64,000 bases of DNA from Spiro-02 sp034114085 (GCA_034114085.1 JAXEWB010000081.1:15399-79398); one strand, 5' to 3'. Shown: positions 1 to 8,648, numbered from the stretch's first letter. The notes: generated by a model not told the origin, from the sequence alone. A program made the numbers and translations.

Positions 1-774
1 CTCGTCAGCCCCGAAACGGCGGCTTTGGCGGCTATTTTCGGAACGTTCGTCGATCCGCTGTCCCTCCATGGGGTGCCGTATCCCCAGGTTTCCATGCCTG
101 AGAAGTTCGGCGTCGATGACCGCATGTTCATATTTCCTCCCGCGGACAGTTCCTGTGTCGAGGTCTTGCGCGGGCCGAATATCGGCGCTCCACCGTCCAA
201 TACCCCGTTGAAGCGGAAGCTTCATGGCGTTTCCATCATCAAGGTCGGGGACAAAATTACCACCGACCATATCATGCCTGCGGGTCAGCGTTTGAAATAT
301 AGATCCAATATTCCCGCTTACGCTCAGTATGTGTTTGAGCCAGTGGATCCTACGTTCCCCCGGCGTGCGGCCCAGCAGCGTGACGCAGGCCAGGATAATA
401 TCATCGTCGCCGGTCTGTCCTACGGGCAGGGATCCAGCCGTGAACACGCGGCGATCTGTCCTATGTATCTTGGAGTAAAGGCTGTAGTGGCGAAATCCAT
501 TGAACGGATCCATCAGAACAACCTCTGCAATTTCGGAATCGTACCGCTGACGTTTCGCGACGAATCTGATTACAATAGGATTTCCCAGGGGGACGAACTT
601 GTAATCGACGAACTGCCCAGGCAACTGGAGCAAGCCGTTGAGTCGAAATCTTCCGTCATATTGCAGGACAAGACATCCGGTACGAGTATCGAACTGTCTG
701 CCGACATTACCGCCGCCCAGCTGGAGATGTTGCTTGCGGGCGGACTGCTCAATAGCCTCAAGGAGTTGAAATGA
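1..774 (+). CDS. acn: Aconitate hydratase, C-terminal part (5' end outside window)
   Basis: Isomerises citrate to isocitrate through cis-aconitate. Only the last 257 residues are present. The frame is open to base 1, so the in-frame TTG at 25 is internal. The visible part is the swivel domain, with VGDKITTDHIMPAG, the active-site loop GLSYGQGSSREHAA and the following IERIHQNNL. The cysteines that hold the [4Fe-4S] cluster would lie upstream and cannot be checked. The stop codon overlaps the ATG of icd by 4 bases (ATGA), so the two are translationally coupled. Together with citrate synthase at 4790-6085 they make the oxidative branch to 2-oxoglutarate. Confidence 0.95.
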   Translation, partial: LVSPETAALAAIFGTFVDPLSLHGVPYPQVSMPEKFGVDDRMFIFPPADSSCVEVLRGPNIGAPPSNTPLKRKLHGVSIIKVGDKITTDHIMPAGQRLKYRSNIPAYAQYVFEPVDPTFPRRAAQQRDAGQDNIIVAGLSYGQGSSREHAAICPMYLGVKAVVAKSIERIHQNNLCNFGIVPLTFRDESDYNRISQGDELVIDELPRQLEQAVESKSSVILQDKTSGTSIELSADITAAQLEMLLAGGLLNSLKELK

Positions 775-2012
775 TGTGTGACCACGCCATTCAGATGCAA
801 GGTGGAACGCTGGTCGTTCCTGATGCCCCGGTTATTCCCTATATCGAGGGGGACGGTGTGGGCGCTGAAATTTCTTCCGTCATGCGGAATGTGCTTGATG
901 CCGCCGTTCGTGCTGCATATGGCGACTGCCGCAGGTTGTTGTGGAAGGAAATCCTGGCCGGAGGCAAGGCCGCTCGGCTATGCAATGGAAATTATCTGCC
1001 GCAAGAGACCGTTGATGCCATCAGGAATTACAAGGTTGCGATTAAAGGACCTCTGATGACTCCGATTGGCGGCGGTATGAGAAGTCTCAATGTCACGTTG
1101 CGCCAGGACATGGATCTCTATGTCTGCCTGCGTCCTGTACGTTGGTTTGCTGGTGTTCCTTCTCCCGTCAAGCATCCTGAGCTGGTCGATATGGTGGTAT
1201 TCCGCGAAAACACCGAGGACATCTACGCCGGCATCGAGTGGGAGAGCGGAAGCGGCGCGGTCAGAAAGGTCATCCGGTTTCTACAGGATGAGATGAGTGT
1301 GAAGAAGATACGTTTTCCCGAAACTTCCGCATTGGGGATCAAGCCGGTGTCCATCGAGGGATCGGAACGTCTGATTCGGGCCGCCATCAGGTATGCGCTG
1401 AACAACGGCAGGCGGAACGTGACGCTGGTCCACAAGGGCAATATCATGAAGTTCACCGAAGGCGGCTTCCGTAAGTGGGGGTATGAGCTTGCCAAGCGGG
1501 AGTTCGGCGCCGAGCGGGACGAGAATGGTGTCTGGTCCATTGCCCGCGATGGTGGCGTTCCTCTGGTGATTAAGGACTGCATCTGCGATGCGTTCTTGCA
1601 GAACATCATGCTTAGGCCCGCCGACTACGATGTCGTGGCTACATTGAACCTCAACGGTGACTACGTGTCCGACGCCCTTGCCGCGGAGGTCGGGGGAATC
1701 GGCATCGCGCCGGGAGGGAATATCAACTACGATAGCGGAGTAGCCGTGTTCGAGGCGACACATGGCACCGCACCTGATATCGCCGGACAGGACAAGGTAA
1801 ATCCGTTGTCCATAGTTCTTTCCGGTGAGATGCTGCTACGTTATATAGGTTGGGCCGAGGCTGCGGACAAGGTCGTTCTCGCCGTACAGAAAGCTATCGG
1901 CAGCAGGCGTGTCACCGCCGACTTCCACCGTTTGATGGTTGCCGATGGACTGCATGCGGAATTGCTCGGAACAAAGGCGTTCGGTGAATACCTAGTGGAA
2001 TGCATGGAGTGA
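771..2012 (+). CDS. icd: Isocitrate dehydrogenase, predicted NAD-dependent
   Basis: Oxidative decarboxylation of isocitrate to 2-oxoglutarate. The 413 residues align along their length with the E. coli Icd type: RSLNVTLRQDMDLYVCLRPV (substrate Ser/Asn/Arg loop), FRENTEDIYAGIEW, VHKGNIMKFTEG, NLNGDYVSDALAAEVGGIG and FEATHGTAPDIAGQDKVNP. In E. coli the residues after THGTAP are Lys-Tyr and contact the 2'-phosphate of NADP. Here they are Asp-Ile, the pattern of NAD-dependent enzymes, and the later NADP-contact Tyr is Ala (TADFHRLM). NAD use is therefore inferred. The gene is coupled to acn by a 4-base overlap and followed by a terminator. Confidence 0.95.
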   Translation: MMCDHAIQMQGGTLVVPDAPVIPYIEGDGVGAEISSVMRNVLDAAVRAAYGDCRRLLWKEILAGGKAARLCNGNYLPQETVDAIRNYKVAIKGPLMTPIGGGMRSLNVTLRQDMDLYVCLRPVRWFAGVPSPVKHPELVDMVVFRENTEDIYAGIEWESGSGAVRKVIRFLQDEMSVKKIRFPETSALGIKPVSIEGSERLIRAAIRYALNNGRRNVTLVHKGNIMKFTEGGFRKWGYELAKREFGAERDENGVWSIARDGGVPLVIKDCICDAFLQNIMLRPADYDVVATLNLNGDYVSDALAAEVGGIGIAPGGNINYDSGVAVFEATHGTAPDIAGQDKVNPLSIVLSGEMLLRYIGWAEAADKVVLAVQKAIGSRRVTADFHRLMVADGLHAELLGTKAFGEYLVECME

Positions 2013-2050
2013 TCCAGTTACTCGAAAAGGGTCGCTTGTACAAAAGATAG

Positions 2051-2090
2051 CGATGCCCAGGCTGCTTGAGCCGCCGGGGCATCGTCTTTA
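2051..2090 (+). terminator. Intrinsic terminator after icd
   Basis: Perfect 8-bp stem CGATGCCC (2051-2058) with GGGCATCG (2077-2084), then TCTTTA. It lies between icd and the convergent MerR gene and is placed to end the acn-icd transcript. Confidence 0.75.
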
Positions 2091-2139
2091 TGAGCGGTTA
2101 TGAGCGGGAGACGGGGAGTCCTGCGATATGTTGCCGTAT

Positions 2140-2535
2140 CTAGTCTTCCCAAATATCTTCCGGTTTTCTCAGTTGTTCCTCGGCTTTCAGCATCCGTTCC
2201 TCATAGCCATCGATTTTCTTGTCCAGGCGGTCGAGTACGTCTTGCATTTCAGCGAGGCGTACAGCGAGTCGGCGGCGTTGTTCAATCAGCAATTGTTTTC
2301 TTGCCGCTATCGTCTCCGTACCTTGCTGGAAGAGCGTGACGTATTCAATCAATACTTCAATCGGCAGTCCCGCGCTTCGCATGCACTTGATGAACTGAAC
2401 CCAGTTGCAATCCTGTTCATCATAGTTCCGTATGCCGCTTTTTCTACGGACCGGAGGGATGAGTCCGATGCGCTCATAATATCTCAACGTATCGGCGGAT
2501 ACGTCGAATCTCTGGCTTACTTCCGCTATTGTCAT
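2140..2535 (-). CDS. MerR family transcriptional regulator
   Basis: Small regulator of 131 residues. The N-terminal winged helix reads MTIAEVSQRFDVSADTLRYY then ERIGLIPPVRR, followed by a long antiparallel coiled-coil helix (about residues 75-125) and a short acidic tail. It has no cysteines in a metal-site pattern, so it groups with the AKR/aldehyde-linked MerR proteins rather than the mercury or copper sensors. It lies 89 bp downstream of the Fe-S aldo/keto reductase on the same strand. The promoter of that gene has a MerR-type palindrome in a 19-bp spacer, so it probably controls the reductase and itself. Confidence 0.9.
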   Translation of the reverse strand: MTIAEVSQRFDVSADTLRYYERIGLIPPVRRKSGIRNYDEQDCNWVQFIKCMRSAGLPIEVLIEYVTLFQQGTETIAARKQLLIEQRRRLAVRLAEMQDVLDRLDKKIDGYEERMLKAEEQLRKPEDIWED

Positions 2536-2624
2536 AACCTTGCCTCATCATATGCGTTCTATCTTGATCGAGTGACATACAAGTCGCTGGACTTGCCGCA
2601 CCAATGAAAATCTCCCATATTCTG

Positions 2625-3773
2625 TCATCGTCCGAAGACTTCAGCGGCCCGGTTCATGTTCGCCACGACTTCTACGTTGAACGGGCAGCGTTTTTCACAG
2701 GCTCTGCATGAGATGCATTCTCCCGCGCCGTGGGGCAGGATCGCATAATGCTCTCGAACGGTTTCCGGAATCATACCCTGCGCGTTCGCAAGGTTGAGGA
2801 ACTTTGTAACGGTTGCCACATCGATTCCTTTTGGGCAGGGGGCGCAATGGCCGCAATACATGCAGTGCCCCTCCCAGCTGATTCTGGGAAAACCGGCGAA
2901 AGCCGGTGCGTAGTCCTTTTCCTCGTCAGTAGCGGTTTCATAGGCGATGCTGGCTTCCAGTTCGCCGACCGTATGCGCGCCGACAAGGACCGTCGCTACT
3001 GCCGGTCTGGTCAATGCATAATGGAGGCATTGACAGGGGGTGAGCGACTTGCCGGCGGGAGATAATGTTTCATCCAGCAAGTCGCCGCCGCCGAAAGCCT
3101 TCATGACGGTGATGCCTACTCCTTTTCGACTGCATGTCTCGTAGAGGGCTTGTCTGCCAGGATCCATGTTGACCAGAGGGTCTTCGTAGTTCTTGTCATC
3201 CCATAACGCAAAGCAATCGTCGTTCGCCGGCTGGAGGTCGTAGCAGGGGTTGACGCTGAACATCAGCACATCGATGAGTCCGCTGTCCACCGCCGCAAGA
3301 GCTGCGGCGGGATTGTGGCTGCTCAAGCCGATGCGCCTGATTTTTCCCGCGTGTTTCAATGCGCGGGCGTATTCCATGACAGGCCCTTTGGAGACTGTTT
3401 CCCAGTCGTCCAAGGAGTCGACATAATGCACCATCCCGACATCGATATAATCGGTATCCAGACGGGCGAGCAAATCTTCGAAGCTGGCTTTCACTTCTTC
3501 GATTCGGCGTGTCCGTTCATACTGCCCGTTCCTCCAGACGGTACATAGATGCGCCTGCAGGATGAAATTCTCCCGCCGTCCGCACAATGCCTCGCCTAAA
3601 CGGCTACGAAATGTGGGGTGGGGGATGTAGAGGTCGATGTAGTTGATCCCCGCTTGCTGCGCGGCATCGATCAGAGCTCCCGTATAGATGCCGTCATGAT
3701 CAACGAATCCCTCGCAGCCCAGACCGATTTCACTGACGTTCAGGTCGGTAGCGCCCAATTGCCGATATTTCAT
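2625..3773 (-). CDS. Aldo/keto reductase with C-terminal 2x[4Fe-4S] ferredoxin domain
   Basis: Predicted NAD(P)H- or ferredoxin-linked carbonyl reductase of 382 residues. The start MKYRQLGATDLNVSEIGLG has the SD AAAGGGGA 7 bases upstream. An open frame runs on to 3941 but crosses the promoter, so the longer start is rejected. The AKR barrel shows YIDLYIPHP, IRRIGLSSHN and VLVGAHTVGELEAS. The C-terminus carries CMYCGHCAPCPKGID and CISCRACEKRCP, two ferredoxin-type motifs. This fusion is common in anaerobes and usually annotated only as aldo/keto reductase. The substrate is unknown. The MerR gene follows in the same transcription unit. Confidence 0.93.
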   Translation of the reverse strand: MKYRQLGATDLNVSEIGLGCEGFVDHDGIYTGALIDAAQQAGINYIDLYIPHPTFRSRLGEALCGRRENFILQAHLCTVWRNGQYERTRRIEEVKASFEDLLARLDTDYIDVGMVHYVDSLDDWETVSKGPVMEYARALKHAGKIRRIGLSSHNPAAALAAVDSGLIDVLMFSVNPCYDLQPANDDCFALWDDKNYEDPLVNMDPGRQALYETCSRKGVGITVMKAFGGGDLLDETLSPAGKSLTPCQCLHYALTRPAVATVLVGAHTVGELEASIAYETATDEEKDYAPAFAGFPRISWEGHCMYCGHCAPCPKGIDVATVTKFLNLANAQGMIPETVREHYAILPHGAGECISCRACEKRCPFNVEVVANMNRAAEVFGR

Positions 3774-3915
3774 TGTCGATTCCCCTTTGCCCATGTATAG
3801 TTGTACCCCGTCCATGCGGAATACGCTATCAGCAGGCATTTGTGTTTTAGCATATCCATTTGTTTCTTCATCCATTGCCGTTTCGGACAGCGCTTCCATT
3901 GCGGATGCTGGAAGT

Positions 3916-3946
3916 ACAATACTGCTTGGAGTTAACTCCAAGGCAA
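3916..3946 (-). promoter_or_regulatory. MerR-type promoter with 19-bp spacer and perfect operator palindrome
   Basis: On the minus strand a -35 TTGCCT (3946-3941) and a -10 TATTGT (3921-3916) are 19 bp apart. The region holds the perfect 18-bp palindrome CTTGGAGTTAACTCCAAG (3925-3942). Overlong 19-20 bp spacers filled by a dyad are the hallmark of MerR-activated promoters, where the regulator untwists the DNA. It reads into the aldo/keto reductase and the MerR gene. Confidence 0.85.
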
Positions 3947-4045
3947 GGAGTTCGCATGTGAAAATTCGAGAAAAACATGATTACCTGTGTAAATAGTATC
4001 CAAAGCCATGCATAGCGCTGTTATTCTGCAAATGTATTCAATTGT

Positions 4046-4726
4046 TTATTGTTTTTCGATAGATGCGAGGTCAAAGTCCCCGAAATCCAGAAGTACTCCG
4101 CTGACTCCTGATATTTTGGATGTCGTCTCGATATCCGCCATTTCTGACGCTACCGCCCATACTTGGCCAATACCGGCGGCCAAAGCGCTTTCGATACCGC
4201 TTCTGGTGTCTTCAAACACGACGCAATCGCATGGTTCCAGACGCAATGTCCTGGCTGCGGCAAGGTACACGGCCGGGTGGGGCTTCCCGGGAAACAACCC
4301 CCGGTCATAAGTGATTCTGTCGTTCAGGAACCAACGGTGAAGGCCGAACCATTCTATGTACCGGGCGAGATTGTCCGCGCCACAGCTTGTGGCGATCGCA
4401 AGCGGTACGTCTGCACGTTTACTGGCATCCAGCAGCTGTTCCGCACCAGGCGCGAGGCATAGCCTTTCTGGGTGCGCGAGGCACAGCGCGGCGTACATCT
4501 CTTCCTTGGCTTCAGAAATCCGGGATATGTCATCCCGCGAGGGGCGTCGGCCAAGCAGGTATTCGATCGTCGCGGGATTCGTCCTGCCGTTGAGCATCGC
4601 GGATTCCTCATCGCTGAGTTCTGTTCCCCGTATTTCGCGGGACATGACTTTCCATGCTTCCCTGTTCTGCCAGGTATCCCAGAACAAGGTGCCGTTGAAA
4701 TCGAATATGAGCCCTTTTTTACCCAT
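4046..4726 (-). CDS. HAD superfamily phosphatase, beta-phosphoglucomutase-like subfamily
   Basis: Predicted phosphohydrolase or phosphomutase of 226 residues. HAD motif I is FDFNGTLFWDT, with nucleophile Asp9, but Asn11 replaces the usual second Asp. Motif II is in AIATSC, motif III is GKPHPAVY and motif IV is VFEDTRSGIESALAAG. A four-helix cap lies between residues 15 and 90. The start ATG has the SD AAAGGAAC. It is downstream of citrate synthase but separated by a terminator hairpin. The substrate is not predictable. Confidence 0.9.
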   Translation of the reverse strand: MGKKGLIFDFNGTLFWDTWQNREAWKVMSREIRGTELSDEESAMLNGRTNPATIEYLLGRRPSRDDISRISEAKEEMYAALCLAHPERLCLAPGAEQLLDASKRADVPLAIATSCGADNLARYIEWFGLHRWFLNDRITYDRGLFPGKPHPAVYLAAARTLRLEPCDCVVFEDTRSGIESALAAGIGQVWAVASEMADIETTSKISGVSGVLLDFGDFDLASIEKQ

Positions 4727-4747
4727 CGTACGTTCCTTTCAAACGAG

Positions 4748-4769
4748 AAAAAACCTGGGCATGCCCAAG
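4748..4769 (-). terminator. Intrinsic terminator after citrate synthase
   Basis: On the minus strand CTTGGG-CATG-CCCAGG (4769-4754) is followed directly by TTTTTT (4753-4748). It sits in the 63-bp gap between citrate synthase and the HAD gene. Confidence 0.75.
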
Positions 4770-4789
4770 TTTCTTCCCCGACGGAGATA

Positions 4790-6085
4790 TTACCGCTGAT
4801 CGAGCGGCTGGACCTTTCTGACGGACGGCCCGCTGTAGACCTGACGGGGGCGGCCGATTTTCTGGTACGGATCATGTCTCCATTCAAGCCAGTGGGCGAT
4901 CCAGCCGGGTAGCCTGCCCATCGCGAACAGTACGGTGAACATGGACGATGGGATTCCCATCGCATGGAAGATAATCCCAGTATAGAAATCAACGTTCGGA
5001 TAGAGGTTCCGTTCGATGAAATACGGATCGTTGAGCGCGATATGCTCCAGTTCCATGGCGATATCAAGCAGGGGGTCCTGGACATTGGTGGAGTCAAGCA
5101 CTTCCTGACAGAGCTTCTTCGCTATTTTCGCCCGAGGATCGTACGTCTTGTAGACTCTATGTCCGAATCCCATCAGCCTGAACGAGTCGTTCTTGTCCTT
5201 CGCTTTCTTGACGACATCCTCTACGGAGAGTCCTTCGCTGTTGATTTTGTTCAGCATCTCCAGTACCGCCTGGTTCGCTCCGCCGTGTTTGCTCCCCCAC
5301 AGGGCGCAGCATCCCGCCGATACCGAAGCAAATAGATTTGCTTCACTGCTACCGACCAACCGTACCGCGGAAGTCGAACAATTCTGTTCATGGTCGGCAT
5401 GGAGAATCAGCAACTGGTTCAACGCTTTTACATGTACGGGGTTCCTGTCGTATGGAGTGACCGGGGAGTTGAACATCATGTTGAGGAAGTTTTCACAGTA
5501 GGAATATTTGTAGGAAGGCTCTACAAAATCGAGGCCGCGCATCTGCCGGTAGCTGAATGCCGCGATAGTCCTCATTTTTGAAAGGAGCCTGGTGACGGTG
5601 AGGTCGATATTTTCCTCGGGATCCATGTCATCCATTTCAGGGTAGAACGCTGAAAGGGATGCGACCATGGCCGCAAGAATCGCCATGGGATGGGCATGGT
5701 GCGGATAAGCTCGGAAAAAATTTCGCATGTCCACATGGAGGAGGGAATGTTTGTTGAGCAGGTCCGCGTAAGTTTGCCGTTGCGCAGTATCCGGAAGTTC
5801 GCCTTTGATCAACAAGTAGGCGACTTCAACGAAATCGCAATGCTCTACCAGATCTTCTATGTCATAGCCCCTGTACCTGAGAACTCCCTGTTCACCATTG
5901 ATATAGCAAATCGAACTGGAGCAGGAACCTGTATTGACGAAGCCTGGGTCATAGGTGATATAACCAGTTTCTTTCCGTAGGGTGGTGATGTCAATCGACT
6001 TGTCCCCCATGTTGTCAGTAATTACTGTCAAGGGGAGCTCTTTGCCGTCAAGAATCAATTTTGCACTGTTTTTGGCTACTTCCAT
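4790..6085 (-). CDS. gltA: Citrate synthase (type II, hexameric-like)
   Basis: Condenses oxaloacetate and acetyl-CoA to citrate. The 431-residue protein starts at MEVAKNSAKLILDGKELPL, with an AAGGAG SD; an in-frame extension to 6226 lacks any SD. Motifs are YDPGFVNTGSCSSSICYING at the N-terminus, LILHADHEQNCSTSAVRLVG and LWGSKHGGANQAVLEML around the two catalytic histidines, and GFGHRVYKTYDPRAKI. The C-terminus shows SSMFTVLFAMGRLPGWIAHW. With acn and icd it makes an oxidative half-cycle that supplies glutamate. No other TCA enzyme is in the window. Confidence 0.97.
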   Translation of the reverse strand: MEVAKNSAKLILDGKELPLTVITDNMGDKSIDITTLRKETGYITYDPGFVNTGSCSSSICYINGEQGVLRYRGYDIEDLVEHCDFVEVAYLLIKGELPDTAQRQTYADLLNKHSLLHVDMRNFFRAYPHHAHPMAILAAMVASLSAFYPEMDDMDPEENIDLTVTRLLSKMRTIAAFSYRQMRGLDFVEPSYKYSYCENFLNMMFNSPVTPYDRNPVHVKALNQLLILHADHEQNCSTSAVRLVGSSEANLFASVSAGCCALWGSKHGGANQAVLEMLNKINSEGLSVEDVVKKAKDKNDSFRLMGFGHRVYKTYDPRAKIAKKLCQEVLDSTNVQDPLLDIAMELEHIALNDPYFIERNLYPNVDFYTGIIFHAMGIPSSMFTVLFAMGRLPGWIAHWLEWRHDPYQKIGRPRQVYSGPSVRKVQPLDQR

Positions 6086-6345
6086 GTACAGACTCCTTCT
6101 CTTTGGATGTGGTGGCGCCATGTTCGGCAGGCCTGTCCTGTCATGCTTGTCGCGACGTTTCCATATGCCGTTGATAAATTGCTCAAGGTATGTAAAAACC
6201 AGTACATCCCGATCGTTTCTTCGCAAGAATCATGCCTGACGAACGGCGAATATGTGTCAGCCTTTCTGGCCGTCAACGCCTCGTGACCATGATTGTCGCC
6301 GACGGACATGTCCATGGCCGGTTCAACGGCTTTCATCAGTTGGCG

Positions 6346-7257
6346 TCATTCGGTAAAACAGTCCGCCCCTGAAATCCTGTCAAGCGCCAGCACCAGCGCC
6401 TGTGTGCCATTCTTGCCGTTGCCAGTTCCCTGCAACGCGATGTATAGCTGATTGACCAACGCCAGCCCTGGAAGAGAGAGGTGCATCCTTTGCGCCTCTT
6501 CCAATGCGATACCCATGTCCTTGACAAAATGATCAATGAAGAAACCTGGTGCATAATTGCCTTTGATAATTCGTGGCGCCAGGTTGTCCAGGGTCCAGCA
6601 ACCGGCGGCACCCTTGCTAATCGTTCCGACCATAGTATCAAGATCCAGTCCCGCCTTGCGTGCGTACAGCAATGCTTCACAGACGCCGATCATGGTTCCG
6701 GCGATCGTAATCTGGTTCGCCATCTTCGTGTGCTGCCCCGCTCCGGGACCGCCTTCCAGAACGGAAGCCTTGCCCATGATGTCGAAGAAAGGAAGGACCG
6801 CCTCATATGCCTCCTTGGATCCTCCCGCCATGATGGAGAGTCTCGCTTCCCTAGCTCCCACGTCTCCGCCGGATACTGGCGCATCGACGCTATCGCAACC
6901 AAGTTCTCTCGCTTTTTCGTTGATTCTGATTGCTAGCGAAGGTTTTGTCGTTGTCATATCGACAAAGATACTTCCTGGCTTTGCACTGGAAAACAGTCCG
7001 TCAACACCGAAATAACATTCTTCAACATCAGTAGGGAAGCCTACCATGGTGAAGGTGATGTCGCTTTTTTGCGCCACTTCGCGAGGTGTCGCGGCGAGCG
7101 TGGCTCCCTCTTCCACTAGAGGTCGGGCTTTTGATGCCGTCCGATTGTAGACGACGGCGCTATAGCCCGCCGCCATGAGATGATGGCACATCCAACGTCC
7201 CATCACTCCTGTTCCAATCCAACCGACAATAGGTTTCGCTTGAGTTCCTGCCTGCAT
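6346..7257 (-). CDS. NAD(P)-dependent beta-hydroxyacid dehydrogenase (3-hydroxyisobutyrate/tartronate semialdehyde reductase family)
   Basis: Family enzymes oxidise or reduce 3-hydroxy acids such as tartronate semialdehyde/glycerate. The Rossmann motif is VGWIGTGVMGRWMCHHL near the N-terminus, the substrate motif is DAPVSGGDVGAREARL, and the catalytic Lys lies in GAGQHTKMANQITIAG. The start at 7257 has a GAGGAGGGG SD; an ATG 30 bases upstream would place that SD inside the gene. It is divergent from the ArsR gene. The substrate cannot be fixed by sequence; GarR-like glycerate formation is one option. Confidence 0.92.
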   Translation of the reverse strand: MQAGTQAKPIVGWIGTGVMGRWMCHHLMAAGYSAVVYNRTASKARPLVEEGATLAATPREVAQKSDITFTMVGFPTDVEECYFGVDGLFSSAKPGSIFVDMTTTKPSLAIRINEKARELGCDSVDAPVSGGDVGAREARLSIMAGGSKEAYEAVLPFFDIMGKASVLEGGPGAGQHTKMANQITIAGTMIGVCEALLYARKAGLDLDTMVGTISKGAAGCWTLDNLAPRIIKGNYAPGFFIDHFVKDMGIALEEAQRMHLSLPGLALVNQLYIALQGTGNGKNGTQALVLALDRISGADCFTE

Positions 7258-7377
7258 ATCGCCCCTCCTCAATACGTGGTTTTGCATGTATCCTAGCCGA
7301 TTTCCTATAAAAAGAAAATAGCGTTTTTTTCAAGAGAGGATTCCACAAGAACTCTTTCCTCATTTTGAAACCATGCG

Positions 7378-7383
7378 TATAAT
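7378..7383 (+). promoter_or_regulatory. -10 element of the ArsR gene promoter
   Basis: A perfect TATAAT ends 18 bases before the ATG at 7402. The transcript leader would be about 12 bases and consist mostly of the GGAGG ribosome site. No good -35 hexamer is seen, as often at promoters regulated by a bound repressor. Confidence 0.6.
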
Positions 7384-7401
7384 AGGTTCTGGAGGCAAGG
7401 C

Positions 7402-7719
7402 ATGGAACATGACACTATCAAGGCTTTTCCGGCAGATGAAAAAGTGGTGGACATCGCCGGCTTTTTCAAAGTGTTCGGAGATCCGACTAGGCTGAAAATC
7501 CTTTTTCTGCTGGAAGGGGGCGAGTTGCCCGTGAATGCTATCGTCGATGCCTTGGGGATGCAGCAATCCGCCATCAGTCAACAATTGAAGTTGTTGAAGG
7601 CCTCCCGTCTGGTTCGTTGGAGAAAGGAGGGCCGGAACATCTACTATCGGCTTGATGACGACCATATCGCCCGGATTCTTTCCCTCGGTACGGAGCACTA
7701 CGAAGAGACGTTGAACTGA
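7402..7719 (+). CDS. ArsR/SmtB family metalloregulator with alpha-5 zinc-type site
   Basis: DNA-binding repressor of 105 residues. The winged helix-turn-helix spans about residues 20-82 (FKVFGDPTRLKILFLL, then QQSAISQQLKLLKASRLV). It has no cysteine and the alpha-3 thiol motif of ArsR/CadC is replaced by ELPVNAI. The last helix, however, carries Asp86-x-His88-x10-His99-x2-Glu102, the exact ligand spacing of the alpha-5 site in SmtB/CzrA zinc or cobalt sensors. Zn(II) or Co(II) sensing is therefore inferred. No metal transporter is adjacent; the next gene is a flavodoxin/ferredoxin protein. Confidence 0.92.
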   Translation: MEHDTIKAFPADEKVVDIAGFFKVFGDPTRLKILFLLEGGELPVNAIVDALGMQQSAISQQLKLLKASRLVRWRKEGRNIYYRLDDDHIARILSLGTEHYEETLN

Positions 7720-7850
7720 TAGCCAGTACAGCTGCGAATGACGGTCAGTCCTGTTTGGGAAATTCTCCGTTCCGCTTTGGAGACTTCCTGCGGGCATATC
7801 GGCTTGCGGGTTTTCCTGGCATATTTTATTCAGGAATAAGGAGCATCGTA

Positions 7851-8648
7851 ATGGTCGAGCATGTACATCTGTTGTATTTCAGTCCTACCGGCAACAGCCG
7901 GACGACTGCCAATGCGGTGGCTTTCGGGCTTGAGTCCAATATCGACTTGAATCATGATTTGACCAAAGCCGTGTCGCGCCGCGAGGTAAGGTCGAAGGGC
8001 ATTTACTTTGACAAGGATGATGTCGTCGTCATCTGCGCGCCAGTCTATGCGGGGCGTCTTCCCTCCTGTTTCGCGGAGTTGTTCCCATCGTCGATCCACG
8101 CCGATGGTTCAAAAGCCGTCCTTGCCGTTACGTATGGCAACCGGGCTTATGAGGATGCCCTCGTTGAGTTGGAGGATTTATGCCGGGCGTCAGGTTTTAT
8201 TCCTTTATGTGCCGGTGCGTTTGTAGGAGTCCATTCTTATGATGACCGCATTGGTTCTGGCCGTCCCGATGCGAAGGATCTAGACGCGATGCATACGCTC
8301 GGCCGCATCGCATTGGAAAAGCTCAACGAGGGGGAGGTCCTGATGGGCGCTATCGAGGGAAAACGTCCGTACAAGTCCGGTATACGTTCCTCCGATCCTC
8401 CGTTCGGAGCCATGGTTTCCGGGCATTGCTCTGAGTGCGGCGCATGTGTGGAGGTTTGCCCCGTCGATGCTATCGACCCGGCGACCCCGGGCAAGACGGA
8501 TGTCTCCCGCTGTATACGTTGTTCTGCTTGCATCAAGGCGTGTCCGCTTCATGTCCGTGGTTTTTTCGATTCCAGGCATGCTGAAGTGCTGAAAATGCTG
8601 GAGGAGCGTTGTCTCGGGACGAGGCGGGAAGCCCAGCTATTCTTCTAG
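7851..8648 (+). CDS. EFR1-type ferrodoxin (flavodoxin-like plus 2x[4Fe-4S])
   Basis: Electron-transfer protein of 265 residues in the cytoplasm. The N-terminal flavodoxin-like FMN domain begins HLLYFSPTGNSRTTANAV (phosphate-binding loop) and continues with VICAPVYAGRLP and VLAVTYGNRAYEDAL. The C-terminal domain has two ferredoxin motifs, CSECGACVEVCPVDAI and CIRCSACIKACP. The start is the ATG after AATAAGGAG; the upstream frame to 7755 lacks an SD. It lies 131 bp after the ArsR gene on the same strand and may share its control. The redox partner is unknown. Confidence 0.92.
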   Translation: MVEHVHLLYFSPTGNSRTTANAVAFGLESNIDLNHDLTKAVSRREVRSKGIYFDKDDVVVICAPVYAGRLPSCFAELFPSSIHADGSKAVLAVTYGNRAYEDALVELEDLCRASGFIPLCAGAFVGVHSYDDRIGSGRPDAKDLDAMHTLGRIALEKLNEGEVLMGAIEGKRPYKSGIRSSDPPFGAMVSGHCSECGACVEVCPVDAIDPATPGKTDVSRCIRCSACIKACPLHVRGFFDSRHAEVLKMLEERCLGTRREAQLFF

